The notes under the pieces were generated by a model. That model worked only from the letters and a program-made list of their open reading frames with translations. It had not been told where the DNA came from and made no database searches. From the NCBI GenBank assembly GCA_937967805.1, contig CALBTC010000109.1, forward strand, positions 1-39,358: a stretch of 39,358 nt of DNA, written 5' to 3'. Both the position numbers and the translations under genes were made by a program. This document shows positions 25,140 to 34,037 of this stretch, piece by piece. Position 1 is the first letter of the stretch. Each line of letters begins with the position of its first letter. This stretch comes from an uncultured Anaerolineaceae bacterium. GTDB lineage: Bacteria > Chloroflexota > Anaerolineae > Promineifilales > Promineifilaceae.

Positions 25140-27122
25140 TTAACCCAATTCCGTGACATCGGCTCCGCCGGCTTTTTGGCCGATTCGGAAGATGACAAAT
25201 TCGGCCGGGAAGGCGGGCAAAACGCCGACTTCGATGATGACCTGGCCTAATTGGCGCACCTCGGGCGGGTTGAGCTCTTCATCTACCTTGACGTAGAACG
25301 CCTCTTCCGGCGTGGCCCCAAACAGGGCACCGCTCTGCCAGGTGCGGGTTAAGAAGCCGGTGACGACTCGTTTGAGTTTGCCCCACAGCGCCAAATCGTT
25401 TGGTTCAAAGACGGCCCAACGGGTGCCTTCCTGCAGGGACTCTTCGAGGAAGAGGAACAGGCGGCGGGTGCTGACATAGCGCCAGGCGGTTTCGGTGGAG
25501 ATGGTGCGCGCACCCCAAACGGTGGGTCCTAACCCAGGGAAGTTGCGCAGCACGTTGACCTGATTGATGTTGAGCTCACCCTGTTCGGCATCGGTTAATA
25601 TCTGCTCTAATGCCAGCACGCCTTGAATCGGTTCATTGGCCGGCGCTTTGTGTACCCCTCTGCTGGCGTCTGAGCGGGCATAAATGCCGGCGATGTGGCC
25701 TGATGGCGGTATTTTGACGGTGCCGCCCACGGCCGGATTGGGGTTGGGGATGATAATTTGCGGGTAATAAAGCGCCGCAAAGCCGCGCGGGCTGCCGCTA
25801 ATTGAGTTGCGCTGATCCAGAACGGTGTTGCCGGTCAATGCTTCTAGACCGGGACCAGGGTCCAGAATAGCAAAGCGGTCTTCCATGTTGGTGCAGTGGG
25901 CAATCATCGCATTTTGCACGGTGACGATATCGATGATGCCGTTGGCCGCATCGGGAACGCAAAGCATATTGACGTCATCGATCCGTTCCAGGGCATCAAT
26001 GCCTTGTTGGTACAGGGGTTCGTTGATGCTGTTCAGATCATCATTAGCCCCATTTTGCAGCGGGGAAGCGGCAATGACTGCGGGCAAATTTTCCGGCGGG
26101 GCTGCCGTGCTTGGTGGGTCGGGCAGCTCAACCGTTACGTGATCGGAATCGACAACATCGGCAAAATAGCGGCTGTGGCCTGGCTCCATAGAGAGGTTTT
26201 CAAAGGTCTCTACGTCGGTGCCATTGGTCACCGTCAGCGTAAACTCTTGCGTTTCCACCGCTACGTCGGCGGACATGTCATAGCCGTTGGCCAGGCCGGG
26301 CGCGGCCAGGGTTAAGCGGCCGGGGCGGGGGTTGCCGGCCGGTGTGGCCGCCGCTGCCACACCCACGACGGCGATCATTTCATCGTTAGCGGCATTGGCC
26401 ACCTGGATGATTGATCCCAGTTCGATGCCTACCGTATCTTCGACATAAATTTCGGTTTGACCGGCTACCAGATCGGCGGTGCGGATGGTGCCTGCGGTGT
26501 AAGTTTTGGAAACGGCCGCTGCAAAAGTAACTTCATTTGTGCCCGTGTTGATGCTGCTGATAACGGCCGTATCCGTCGTGCCGCCGCCATCATCCAGCAG
26601 CACGCGTTCGCCTACGCGGAAGGTGGAAGCATCGTCGAGGGTGATATGGGTATCGGATGCGCCACCCGCGATATTGGCATTGTGTCGGGAAACTGTGGTG
26701 GATTGAATATGGGCGTCGTCCACCTGAATCGTGATGCTGTCGCCGCCAACGCCATCCTGTTTTGCACTTACCAGCAGCGCATTGCCACCGTCCCGATCGG
26801 CTAATAATCTTGATGACTTTTGCGCGGTGCCCACGCGCACGATGTAACAAACGGTGCCGCCGTTATCAAAAAAGCCCCGAACAGCGTGCGGCATGTAGAT
26901 GCGCGGCGATGCCTTGTAAGGATCGTTAACCGGCTGCCCGGCTTTTGCCAGGCCAAACGTGTTGGCAAACTGGGTCCAGTTCACCACCTTTGTCGGTTTA
27001 AACAGATCACCAGCCAGCGCCGGACCAACAAAAGCGGCCGTACTGGTTCCTACGCCTTCAATGGGTCCGGGGGATTGCACTTCAATAATTTTTACCCCAG
27101 GAGATTTAAATGCCAAAGCCAT
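25140..27122 (-). CDS. Contractile tail sheath protein
   Basis: This 660-residue protein forms the contracting sheath. The N-terminus (FKSPGVKIIEVQSPGPIEGV, STAAFVGPALAGD) and the C-terminal domain (WRYVSTRRLFLFLEESL, EVGVLPAFPAEFVIFRI) are the two conserved ends of sheath proteins. Between residues about 110 and 340 there is an extra beta-rich insertion with many Thr, Val and Asp residues, which would lie on the outer surface and makes the protein larger than simple sheaths of about 350-480 residues. It is the only sheath gene in the window. AAGGAGG precedes the ATG. Confidence 0.95.
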   Translation of the reverse strand: MALAFKSPGVKIIEVQSPGPIEGVGTSTAAFVGPALAGDLFKPTKVVNWTQFANTFGLAKAGQPVNDPYKASPRIYMPHAVRGFFDNGGTVCYIVRVGTAQKSSRLLADRDGGNALLVSAKQDGVGGDSITIQVDDAHIQSTTVSRHNANIAGGASDTHITLDDASTFRVGERVLLDDGGGTTDTAVISSINTGTNEVTFAAAVSKTYTAGTIRTADLVAGQTEIYVEDTVGIELGSIIQVANAANDEMIAVVGVAAAATPAGNPRPGRLTLAAPGLANGYDMSADVAVETQEFTLTVTNGTDVETFENLSMEPGHSRYFADVVDSDHVTVELPDPPSTAAPPENLPAVIAASPLQNGANDDLNSINEPLYQQGIDALERIDDVNMLCVPDAANGIIDIVTVQNAMIAHCTNMEDRFAILDPGPGLEALTGNTVLDQRNSISGSPRGFAALYYPQIIIPNPNPAVGGTVKIPPSGHIAGIYARSDASRGVHKAPANEPIQGVLALEQILTDAEQGELNINQVNVLRNFPGLGPTVWGARTISTETAWRYVSTRRLFLFLEESLQEGTRWAVFEPNDLALWGKLKRVVTGFLTRTWQSGALFGATPEEAFYVKVDEELNPPEVRQLGQVIIEVGVLPAFPAEFVIFRIGQKAGGADVTELG

Positions 27123-27166
27123 ATCGCCATCCTCCTTACACTAAGAATTTATGGATCAGTTGCCTA

Positions 27167-27985
27167 TCATGAATCTAAACGGATTTCATACATATTCGGC
27201 GGTCCGGGTACGGTAATCGCCTTTTGGCCGGCTTGGAAGCCGGTGGCTGTTGCCCGCAAGGTGTGGGGGCCAGAGGCAATGGTGGTGATGGTGAAACGGC
27301 CGTCCTCACCGGTATAAACGGGCTCAAGCGCATCAATCTGCACGCGTGCGCCGAGAATGGGCTGCGGGGTTGCTTCATTGGTTAGCACGCGTCCGCCAAT
27401 TGACAGGAGCGTTTCATCGGGAGCAAATTCGGTGATTTTAGTTGTTACCAGATCGCCTTCAATCTGGCGGTTCAAATCCATGGCCACAGTGACCAGCACG
27501 TTAAAAGAGGGCCGGGGCGGCTGGCCTAACGCGGCCCAAAATTCACCGACACTTTTGCCGCCGTTCATCTGCGCTACCATGGTTGGCAGCGGATACGGTG
27601 GATTCACCAGGCTGCCTTGCAAATAGAGGTCAGGAATCGTGGGAAAGCGGCTTAACCAAAGTAAGGCCTGGCTCAATAACCGGTGTTCCTCGGCTACCTT
27701 TACCGCGCCTGTTTCGGTAGACCAGGTTGTCACCATGTAGTTGCAGGCCACGCGCAGCGGCGGCTGGCGGCGAACGTATTGGGTGCCTACTCTTTCGATG
27801 ATCGGTTCGGCCGTGCGCAGCTCGCGATTTTCGCTGACCTCATACAAATAGAGGTTGACCGTTGCCTGAGAAGGCGTAAAGTCTTTATCGGGCATCAGGA
27901 AGTTGACGTCGGCTGCTCTCAGTTCCGCAGGGGCGGCGGCATCATCCAGGATTTGGCTTAAGGTATTGTCCAGATCGCTAAACAT
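27167..27985 (-). CDS. DUF4255 tail terminator (Afp16/Pvc16-like) with C-terminal beta domain
   Basis: This 272-residue protein has an N-terminal DUF4255 domain (about 1-185), the family of Afp16/Pvc16 that caps the distal end of tube and sheath. Motifs seen are MFSDLDNTLSQIL, VNLYLYEVSENRELR and CNYMVTTWSTETGAV. Residues about 195-270 add a carboxypeptidase regulatory-like beta-sandwich (IGGRVLTNEATPQPILGARV, GEDGRFTITTIASGPHTLRA), a surface domain absent from simple cap proteins. It overlaps the end of the ATPase gene by 8 bases. Confidence 0.9.
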   Translation of the reverse strand: MFSDLDNTLSQILDDAAAPAELRAADVNFLMPDKDFTPSQATVNLYLYEVSENRELRTAEPIIERVGTQYVRRQPPLRVACNYMVTTWSTETGAVKVAEEHRLLSQALLWLSRFPTIPDLYLQGSLVNPPYPLPTMVAQMNGGKSVGEFWAALGQPPRPSFNVLVTVAMDLNRQIEGDLVTTKITEFAPDETLLSIGGRVLTNEATPQPILGARVQIDALEPVYTGEDGRFTITTIASGPHTLRATATGFQAGQKAITVPGPPNMYEIRLDS

Positions 27986-30347
27986 GGGTTGTTTCTATCA
28001 GGTGGTAGTAGGCACCAAATTCACCCTCGGTGCATGGTTTGCCCATCTTTTGGTACTCACGTTTGGTGGCGCGGATAAGATGGCTCATTTCGACGTGACG
28101 GCCGTTTGCCGCCGCCAGGAAAGAGGCTGCCAGGGCAATATTTTTAATGTTGCCGCCGCTCAACTTAAATTGCCGGGCCATAAACGGCATATCAAGTCCC
28201 TCAGTTAACGGAACTTTTTCCGGCCAGATACCGGCCCAGATGCGCTCGCGGCTCTGTTCGTCAGGGAAGGGGAAGTGCACCGTAAAGGCCAGACGGCGGA
28301 CAAAAGCATCATCTAAATTGCGGCGCAAATTTGTAGCCAAAATGGCGACACCCTCGTACTGTTCCATCTTTTGCAGTAAATAGCTGATCTCAATATTCGC
28401 GTAGCGATCATGAGAGTCGCGCACTTCTGATCGCTTGCCGAACAAGGCATCGGCTTCATCGAAGAAGAGAATGGCGTTGGCGTTTTCGGCAGCAGAGAAG
28501 ATACGGTCTAAATTCTTTTCTGTTTCGCCGATGTATTTGCTGACCACCTGCGACAAATCAATTTTGTACAAATCAAGCTGTAGCTGGTTGGCGATAATTT
28601 CGGCGGCCATCGTTTTGCCCGTTCCCGGCGGGCCGGAAAACAAGACGTTTAAGCCTTTACCTAAAGACAGTTTCTGGTCAAAGCCCCATTGGCCAAAAAC
28701 GATGTGGCGATGAATAGCCTGGTTACAAATCTCATTGAGCTGAGCCATCTGATCTGGGGGCAGCACGATATCGTCCCAGGTGTATTTGGGTTCGATTTTG
28801 CTGGCCAGTTTAGCCAGGTTGTGGCCGGTTTGCTGGCGTGCGGCCGTAAACAAATCCGCCAGGTTTGGCTGGGTATGTGGTTGGTCGCTGCTGTTTTGTG
28901 TGGCCGCGCGTAATTGGGTTTGGTTAACGGCCGTTTCCACGGCATCGGCAATTTGGTGTGGGGTCAGGCGGAAGCGATCGGCCAGCGCAGCTACTTCTTG
29001 GGCGTCGATTGATACGTTGGCCGCGTCTAAATACGTTTGCCAGTAGCGGCGGCGTTGGGCAAAATCAGGAATGGGAAACGGCATGGTGGCGAGATTGGCG
29101 CGGGTTCGCCTGGGTGGTTTCCACGGCAGCGTGCCGGCCAGGATGATGATATTGTTGTCGTCTTCCAGTGAGTCTAGAAGCTGTTGAAATGCAAAGCTCT
29201 GCTCATCACTACGCAGCGCATCCAGATTGTCCAGGTAAAGCAGCCCGTTCTGAAACCATGCTTCGCGCAGGATTAAAAGCAGGGCGTACTTGAACTCTGT
29301 CTCAACGGCCAAAGCAGCGGTCAGGTCAATTACCAGCAAAGGGGCCTGAATTTCTGCTGCCAGGCGTTTTGCCATGTTAACTTTACCGGCACCTTGCGGG
29401 CCGTGAAAATAAAGTCTGAGGGGTTGTTTTGTTGTTCTGGCTTGGTGGATGAGAGTGTGTAACGGCCGTTTTGTCTCATCTCTCCAAGGAATTTGTTCGG
29501 GCACGTTGGCAGGCTGAATTAATTTGCCACAGGACACCAGCCGCTGGTCCAGGTTTTGTTGCCCTAACAGGAACCGTACAACTTGGGCATCCAGTTTAAG
29601 GTAATGAGAAAGAAACGGGGGCTGCACTTGATTGGGATCAGCAATCAGGTGCAGCAGGCGATGGCGAATCAGTGGCGCATCCGACATAAAGTGGGCATAG
29701 CCGGCTAGCTTGTCTTCAGCAGAAACGCACAATAAATTTAGCGCCAGGTCAACAGTTGGCCGGCGGCGCGTTACATCATCCTGGAGAAAGGCGTACAGTC
29801 GCTCATAGCGCAGATCTAGCTCGGGGGCTAAGGCAATCAGCAGCAAATCCAGGTCAAACGCTGAAAGGTTAAACGCTTGTGCTAACCACTCTAAACGGGT
29901 GCCGTTTGTTTCCAATTGGGGTAACGGCCGTTGAGCTTTTCTGACACGTTCCGCAAGATCGGCCGTGTCTTCAGCCAGCATTTCCTGCTGTTTTCCACCG
30001 GAACTTTTCTCAGTTGTGTCTGCTTGCGTTTTAAACCAGCGGGTAATAAAAGAGAGGGGGCCGCCTTTTGCGTCGTTTGCGCTGCTTAAAGGCGCAGGGG
30101 GAGTTGATTGGCTCTGCTTCAGCGGCGAGACCACAGGTTGGCGGGTCAATAATCGATTTGCCTCGTCTTGGTTAATGTAAAGCCCACGATATGGATCGCC
30201 AACTGAACCATAGATGCGTTGGGCATTTTCGACCGCTTGTTCCAGCATCTGGTCCAGGCGTTGCAGGGCCGCCAACAGATCATGATGGTGTGCCGCGTTG
30301 GCGCTCAACTGGTTTTCACGAGGCGCAAATTGTGCTGTTTCAGCCAT
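27978..30347 (-). CDS. AAA+ ATPase of the eCIS (Afp15-like), two AAA domains
   Basis: This 789-residue protein is the ATPase required for assembly of Afp-type particles. The first AAA domain has an altered Walker A, GPQGAGKVN (316-324), and LLYLDNLD (369-376), and is probably weak or inactive. The second has a standard Walker A, GPPGTGKT (572-579), Walker B ILFFDEAD (626-633), and a sensor region ILATNLRRNLDDAFVRR. The N-terminal 120 residues look disordered. Its start lies inside the end of the small upstream gene (43-base overlap, different frame), so translation is coupled. Confidence 0.93.
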   Translation of the reverse strand: MAETAQFAPRENQLSANAAHHHDLLAALQRLDQMLEQAVENAQRIYGSVGDPYRGLYINQDEANRLLTRQPVVSPLKQSQSTPPAPLSSANDAKGGPLSFITRWFKTQADTTEKSSGGKQQEMLAEDTADLAERVRKAQRPLPQLETNGTRLEWLAQAFNLSAFDLDLLLIALAPELDLRYERLYAFLQDDVTRRRPTVDLALNLLCVSAEDKLAGYAHFMSDAPLIRHRLLHLIADPNQVQPPFLSHYLKLDAQVVRFLLGQQNLDQRLVSCGKLIQPANVPEQIPWRDETKRPLHTLIHQARTTKQPLRLYFHGPQGAGKVNMAKRLAAEIQAPLLVIDLTAALAVETEFKYALLLILREAWFQNGLLYLDNLDALRSDEQSFAFQQLLDSLEDDNNIIILAGTLPWKPPRRTRANLATMPFPIPDFAQRRRYWQTYLDAANVSIDAQEVAALADRFRLTPHQIADAVETAVNQTQLRAATQNSSDQPHTQPNLADLFTAARQQTGHNLAKLASKIEPKYTWDDIVLPPDQMAQLNEICNQAIHRHIVFGQWGFDQKLSLGKGLNVLFSGPPGTGKTMAAEIIANQLQLDLYKIDLSQVVSKYIGETEKNLDRIFSAAENANAILFFDEADALFGKRSEVRDSHDRYANIEISYLLQKMEQYEGVAILATNLRRNLDDAFVRRLAFTVHFPFPDEQSRERIWAGIWPEKVPLTEGLDMPFMARQFKLSGGNIKNIALAASFLAAANGRHVEMSHLIRATKREYQKMGKPCTEGEFGAYYHLIETTHV

Positions 30348-30568
30348 TGATTTACTCGCAGCAGTAAAGCGGATAAGTTTGAATCATTTGATCCTGTATA
30401 AGGTATGATGAAAGCCAGAATGTCATCGAACTCCTTCATGTAGCGTCGCTTGCCGCTGGGGACGTGGGTGATGTGGCCGCGCCACGCTTTCTGACCACGC
30501 TCATCATTTAGTTCTTCAAGCCAGATTCGGATAATAAAAGAATGGGTATTGGAATCTTCCTGGTCCAT
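30305..30568 (-). CDS. Small conserved-looking protein of unknown function, first gene of the eCIS
   Basis: This 87-residue protein has the pattern FIIRIWLEEL, WRGHITHVPSGKRRYM and a hydrophobic helix IPY near the end, a type found in small Chloroflexota proteins next to ATPase or contractile genes. I do not know its role. It is the first gene after the presumed eCIS promoter and overlaps the ATPase gene by 43 bases. The ribosome site is weak (TAGGG). Confidence 0.65.
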   Translation of the reverse strand: MDQEDSNTHSFIIRIWLEELNDERGQKAWRGHITHVPSGKRRYMKEFDDILAFIIPYTGSNDSNLSALLLRVNQWLKQHNLRLVKTS

Positions 30569-30638
30569 AATGCCCTAATCAACAGCCATCATTTCCTTAT
30601 AGGGGTAAGTTGATGCTGATTATTACCCGCTAAGTGGC

Positions 30639-30699
30639 AGTATAAGAGTCGTTGTGTTTTGAATGTATCTTGGGGTGTTTACTGAGTGTATCTTTGGGG
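30639..30699 (-). promoter_or_regulatory. Candidate eCIS promoter with paired activator repeats
   Basis: On the minus strand two direct repeats, CCCCAAAGATACA (30687-30699) and CCCCAAGATACA (30664-30675), start about 23 bases apart, followed by a TATACT -10-like hexamer (30639-30644). The region that would be the -35 (TACATT) is poor, as in activator-dependent promoters. SARP/BTAD proteins are known to bind direct repeats spaced by about 11 or 22 bases, and a BTAD gene lies right upstream. Assignment is inference. Confidence 0.45.
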
Positions 30700-30720
30700 C
30701 AGAAGTAAACCGCAAAGTGG

Positions 30721-30776
30721 AGATTGGGCCAATTTTTTCGGTGTGAAGTCTTTTCCAGAGGGAATTGGCCCAATCT
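30721..30776. promoter_or_regulatory. Two 11-bp dyads 41 bp apart forming a 14-bp inverted repeat
   Basis: AGATTGGGCCAATT (30721-30734) and AATTGGCCCAATCT (30763-30776) are perfect inverses. Each arm contains ATTGG-S-CCAAT, itself a dyad. The centres are 41 bp apart, close to four helical turns. They lie between the BTAD stop and the eCIS promoter repeats. There is no U-run on the minus strand, so a protein-binding pair or an RNA stem-loop is more likely than an intrinsic terminator. Confidence 0.55.
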
Positions 30777-30787
30777 TGGCCAGGCGA

Positions 30788-31723
30788 TTAATCTTGCAGG
30801 AACGATCTCATTTGGTCGAGTTCAATTTGAATTTGTTTTTGAACCGTATTGAGCGTAACCTGAAGCCGATCCAGTCTGCTTAATATGACGGTAAAGCTTG
30901 AAAACTCTTTCGATTTCTTTAGAGAATTTTTTGGGACGAGTTCATTGTTGTCAGACTTGTTTAAATGATTGGCGCGGACGATTTGGTAAAGTTTTTGCGT
31001 GTTTTCGCTTGGCTCAATATCCAGGTCTTCAAGGAGAACTGTTGCGCAGCGTTCATACTGGCGTAACGCTCCCGTGCGGTCGCCGGCCAACAAGTGAAGG
31101 CGCATGAGCCGCCTGTGGGTACATTCCCGGGCGCGGTCATACCGCAAAATTTCTGTTCCATAAGCAAGGCCTGCTTCATATGCTCCTGCTGTTTCGCAAT
31201 AGAGCATTAATTTATCCAGCGAGTTTAGGAGCATCAGCTGAAATCGTTCGCGCTCGAATAAGCACCAATCCTCATAACAACCTTGTAACAAATCATCTTG
31301 ATAGATTTTTACACCATCTTGCAACTTGACTGCTTTTTCATTGTCCAACCGGGTTCCTGAAGCGCCGATTACCGAACTATAAATTTCTTCAAAAACCACC
31401 ACGTCGGCCCAAAGAGACGCATCCAAATTTAACTGAATCCAATCTGGTTTCACCAACAGCAGCTTGTCGGCTATCTCTTCGGTGGCTTCTTTAACGGCCG
31501 TTTGCAGTTGCCAAATAACTCGACTCAGGTACCGCTTTGATTGAGCCGTTGAGTTGTTTGGCCACAACAGCGAAGCAAGCGTTTCTCGATGGTGCGGCCG
31601 TTCTGGGTAAAGCAGTAAAATACTGAACAGCTCTTGAACTTTATTCGCCTCAAAACCAGGCAGCACCTTTCCCTCAAATTCCACCTGAAACTTGCCCAAC
31701 ATAAAGACACATAATCTGCTCAT
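30788..31723 (-). CDS. BTAD-domain (SARP-like) transcriptional regulator
   Basis: This 311-residue protein has an N-terminal OmpR-type winged helix (about 1-100; LCVFMLGKFQVEFEGKVLPGF and LASLLWPN, with SKRYLSRVIWQLQ) and a BTAD helical-repeat domain (about 106-255; YQDDLLQGCYEDWCLFERER, RLMRLHLLAGDRTGALRQYE, LDIEPSENTQKLY). The last 50 residues form a coiled-coil-like helix, which could mediate oligomerisation. It lacks the NTPase domain of larger family members. Its stop lies 219 bases upstream of the first eCIS gene in the same orientation, so it is the likely regulator of the eCIS. Confidence 0.88.
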   Translation of the reverse strand: MSRLCVFMLGKFQVEFEGKVLPGFEANKVQELFSILLLYPERPHHRETLASLLWPNNSTAQSKRYLSRVIWQLQTAVKEATEEIADKLLLVKPDWIQLNLDASLWADVVVFEEIYSSVIGASGTRLDNEKAVKLQDGVKIYQDDLLQGCYEDWCLFERERFQLMLLNSLDKLMLYCETAGAYEAGLAYGTEILRYDRARECTHRRLMRLHLLAGDRTGALRQYERCATVLLEDLDIEPSENTQKLYQIVRANHLNKSDNNELVPKNSLKKSKEFSSFTVILSRLDRLQVTLNTVQKQIQIELDQMRSFLQD

Positions 31724-32164
31724 GATCGTGCCAAGTCCCCTCCAGCTTCTGACCTTGCCAAAAACTGAACTGAAAGATTCGTTTACACAATAATCTGAGA
31801 CACAAAGACAATTTACGAGGGTTCCATAGACATTTTCAATAGTTAAGGAAATTAACGAATAAAGTTACTGTTTTCCTTCAGTTAAGACGCTATGGGGATG
31901 AAAGTGTTGTTAAACATGGATGCCGATGGCTGGACACCATCTGGCTGAGTCGATCAACGCTTTCTTTAGGTTGGATTGTTTTGAAGGAAGCCGCGCACAC
32001 ACTTTGATAATCTTCGTTTGTCTAACTGCACTATAAATGCTCCTGGGGCTTTTGTACACTCATTTTGCAGATCGCGGCGGATTGGCATTAGAAATTTTCC
32101 CGGAAACTGCTTACGCTGGAACAGTTCAAGTAAACAGTTGCCGGGAAAACCGGACAAAAAAACA
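31724..32164. other. Intergenic region between the arg operon and the BTAD gene, with one long stem-loop
   Basis: This 441-base AT-richer stretch separates the arg operon end from the BTAD gene. It contains an inverted repeat: TTTTCCCGGAAACTG (32095-32109) and CAGTTGCCGGGAAAA (32135-32149), 15-bp arms with one mismatch and a 25-base loop. It lies 16 bases after the argG stop. It may end the arg transcript, although a clear U-run is lacking. The rest should hold the BTAD promoter, but I see no convincing hexamers, and no gene. Confidence 0.5.
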
Positions 32165-33961
32165 TTAGTCGCGTTTGAATTTGGAATAGTCTGGCGCGGC
32201 ATAGCGGGTTTTGCCACCGTTACTCACGTCCATCATTGCCTGTACCTTCATTTGCAGGCCAAACAAATTGATGAAACCCACAGCATCCTTTTGGTCGTAC
32301 ACGTCTTCCTTGCCGAAGGTGGCGAAATCTTCACGATACAAGCTTTTGTCGCTGTGCCGCCCAATGACGATGGCGTTACCTTTGTACAGCTTAAACTTCA
32401 CCCAACCTGTCACTGACTTTTGCGTGTCGACAATAAACGCCTGCATCGATTCCCGCAGCGCATGGAACCATTTGCCAAAATAAACCAGTTCGGCATATTT
32501 TACGGCCAGCTCTTCTTTAAAATGACTGGTGTCCCGGTCCAGGCAGAGGGATTCCAGCTCCCGGTGGGCGGCGTACAATATGGTGCCGCCGGGGGTCTCA
32601 TAGACGCCGTGGGATTTCATGCCCACCAGGCGATTTTCTACCAGGTCGATCCGGCCGATGCCGTGTCTGGCTCCCAACTCATTTAGCTTCTCAATAAGAG
32701 ATGCGGGCGGCAGTTGCACATCGTTGACGGAGACGGGAATCCCTTTTTCAAAATGGACCGTCACAACTTCCGGTTCGTCCGGTGCATTTTCCGGGGAGGC
32801 GGTCCATTGGTACATGCTCTCTTCCGGCTCGTTGCGCGGGTCCTCCAAGATGCCGCCCTCGTGTGACAGGTGCCACAGGTTTCTATCCCGGCTGTAGATC
32901 GATTTTTCGGTGTGGACGACGGGCACGTTGTGCTTTTTGGCGTAAGCCAGGGCATCTTCGCGGGAGCGAATATCCCACTCGCGCCAGGGGGCAATCACTT
33001 TTAGGGTGGGGTTGAGCGCCTTGTAGGTCAACTCAAAGCGCACCTGATCGTTGCCCTTGCCGGTGGCGCCGTGGGCTACGGCGTCGGCGCCTTCGGCCTC
33101 GGCGATGGCCACCTGCCATTTGGCGATGAGCGGCCGGGCAATGGAGGTGCCCAGCAGATATTGCCGTTCATAAATGGCGCCGGATTGCAGCATTGGGAAG
33201 AGGAAATCTTTGGCAAATTCGTGGCGCAGATCTTCCACATACACTTTGCTGGCACCGCTGGCCAGCGCTTTATCTTTCAGCCCTTGCAGTTCATCATCCC
33301 CCTGGCCAATGTTGGCGCAGAAACAGATGACATCGCAGCCATAATTTTCGCGCAGCCAGGGCACGATGACAGAGGTGTCTAACCCGCCGGAATAGGCGAG
33401 GACGGCTTTGTTAATTGTTGGTTTTGACATTTTTGTAACTCCTTGAATAGGTTGGATAACCGGTAATTGGGTAATTGGGTAATTTTGCAATTGGATGGGT
33501 TGTGGGGTGAGGTGGAGGACAACGGCCGTTTCATCACAATGGTGCAGCAAGGGGCAAACCTGACAATCGCGCCACACCTTTTCCGGGAACAGCTCCCGGC
33601 TGCTGATGATAAAGCCCATTTTCTGGAAAAAGGGAACGGCCCGAGTCAGGGCAAACAAAGTCGGCACTTGCCGGTGTTTAGCCTGAGCAATAATTTCTTT
33701 AACGATGCTGCGGCCCCAGCCTTGCCCTTTCACCTTGTCGGCCACGGCCAGCGACCGCACCTCGGCCAGTGCCTCACTGTAGTAAAGCAGCGAGACGCAG
33801 GCTACCAGCTCGTCATCGGCGTCGATGCCCACCAGCCAGTCGGGCAGCGTGTCTTGGATCGATTGGGCGGTGCGCGGCAGCACGTCACCGCGCCGTACGT
33901 GCTCGTTGAGCAGGGCGAGGATGTGGGGGATGTCTTGTGGATGAGCTGGACGTATGTTCAT
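32165..33961 (-). CDS. argG: Fused short N-acetylglutamate synthase and argininosuccinate synthase
   Basis: This 598-residue open frame joins two arginine enzymes. Residues 1-155 are a GNAT acetyltransferase of the short N-acetylglutamate synthase type (ArgA): acetyl-CoA loop KGQGWG (78-83), FFQKMGF, and the WRDCQVCP segment with Cys133, Cys136 and Cys142. Residues 178-598 are a full-length ArgG, which joins citrulline and aspartate using ATP (P-loop AYSGGLDTS at 189-197, [22 protein letters not shown]). The link (about 155-177) encodes NYPITQLP from a short TTGGGTAAT tandem repeat, as if an intergenic stretch lost its stop. AAGGAGT lies 7 bases before the ArgG Met (33430), so ArgG can also be made alone. 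It is the last gene of the operon. Confidence 0.88.
   Translation of the reverse strand: MNIRPAHPQDIPHILALLNEHVRRGDVLPRTAQSIQDTLPDWLVGIDADDELVACVSLLYYSEALAEVRSLAVADKVKGQGWGRSIVKEIIAQAKHRQVPTLFALTRAVPFFQKMGFIISSRELFPEKVWRDCQVCPLLHHCDETAVVLHLTPQPIQLQNYPITQLPVIQPIQGVTKMSKPTINKAVLAYSGGLDTSVIVPWLRENYGCDVICFCANIGQGDDELQGLKDKALASGASKVYVEDLRHEFAKDFLFPMLQSGAIYERQYLLGTSIARPLIAKWQVAIAEAEGADAVAHGATGKGNDQVRFELTYKALNPTLKVIAPWREWDIRSREDALAYAKKHNVPVVHTEKSIYSRDRNLWHLSHEGGILEDPRNEPEESMYQWTASPENAPDEPEVVTVHFEKGIPVSVNDVQLPPASLIEKLNELGARHGIGRIDLVENRLVGMKSHGVYETPGGTILYAAHRELESLCLDRDTSHFKEELAVKYAELVYFGKWFHALRESMQAFIVDTQKSVTGWVKFKLYKGNAIVIGRHSDKSLYREDFATFGKEDVYDQKDAVGFINLFGLQMKVQAMMDVSNGGKTRYAAPDYSKFKRD
33438..33444 (-). 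promoter_or_regulatory. Internal ribosome binding site for argG inside the fused frame
   Basis: AAGGAGT on the minus strand, 7 bases before the ATG at 33430, is a strong site located inside the continuous argA-argG frame. It decides that a separate 421-residue ArgG is probably made in addition to, or instead of, the fusion. Confidence 0.75.
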
Positions 33962-33966
33962 ATTTT

Positions 33967-34032
33967 TTTGCCACAGAGAGCACAGAGATTAAAGAGAAAA
34001 ATCTCTATTTCCTCTGTGTTCTCTGTGGCAAA
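33967..34032. repeat. Palindromic repeat, family B
   Basis: TTTGCCACAGAG on the left is mirrored by CTCTGTGGCAAA on the right, with further internal pairing (AGAGATT...AATCTCT) giving a long hairpin. A second copy is at 37609-37676. It fills the gap between ypeA and argA::argG, directly before the start codon at 33961, where no clear ribosome site is seen. Confidence 0.88.
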
Positions 34033-34037
34033 TCCCT

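Noticed and set aside
30721..30776. Intrinsic terminator for the BTAD gene
   Set aside because: The arms are perfect, but the loop is 28 bases and no U-run follows on the minus strand, so it is listed as a regulatory dyad instead.
31898..31948. 16-codon plus-strand frame MKVLLNMDADGWTPSG after a GGGG run
   Set aside because: It could be a signal or leader peptide, but nothing around it supports this and short frames of this size are common by chance.
31966..32217. 83-codon minus-strand frame across the argG end
   Set aside because: It overlaps the argG 3' end and the stem-loop, and shows no recognisable motif.
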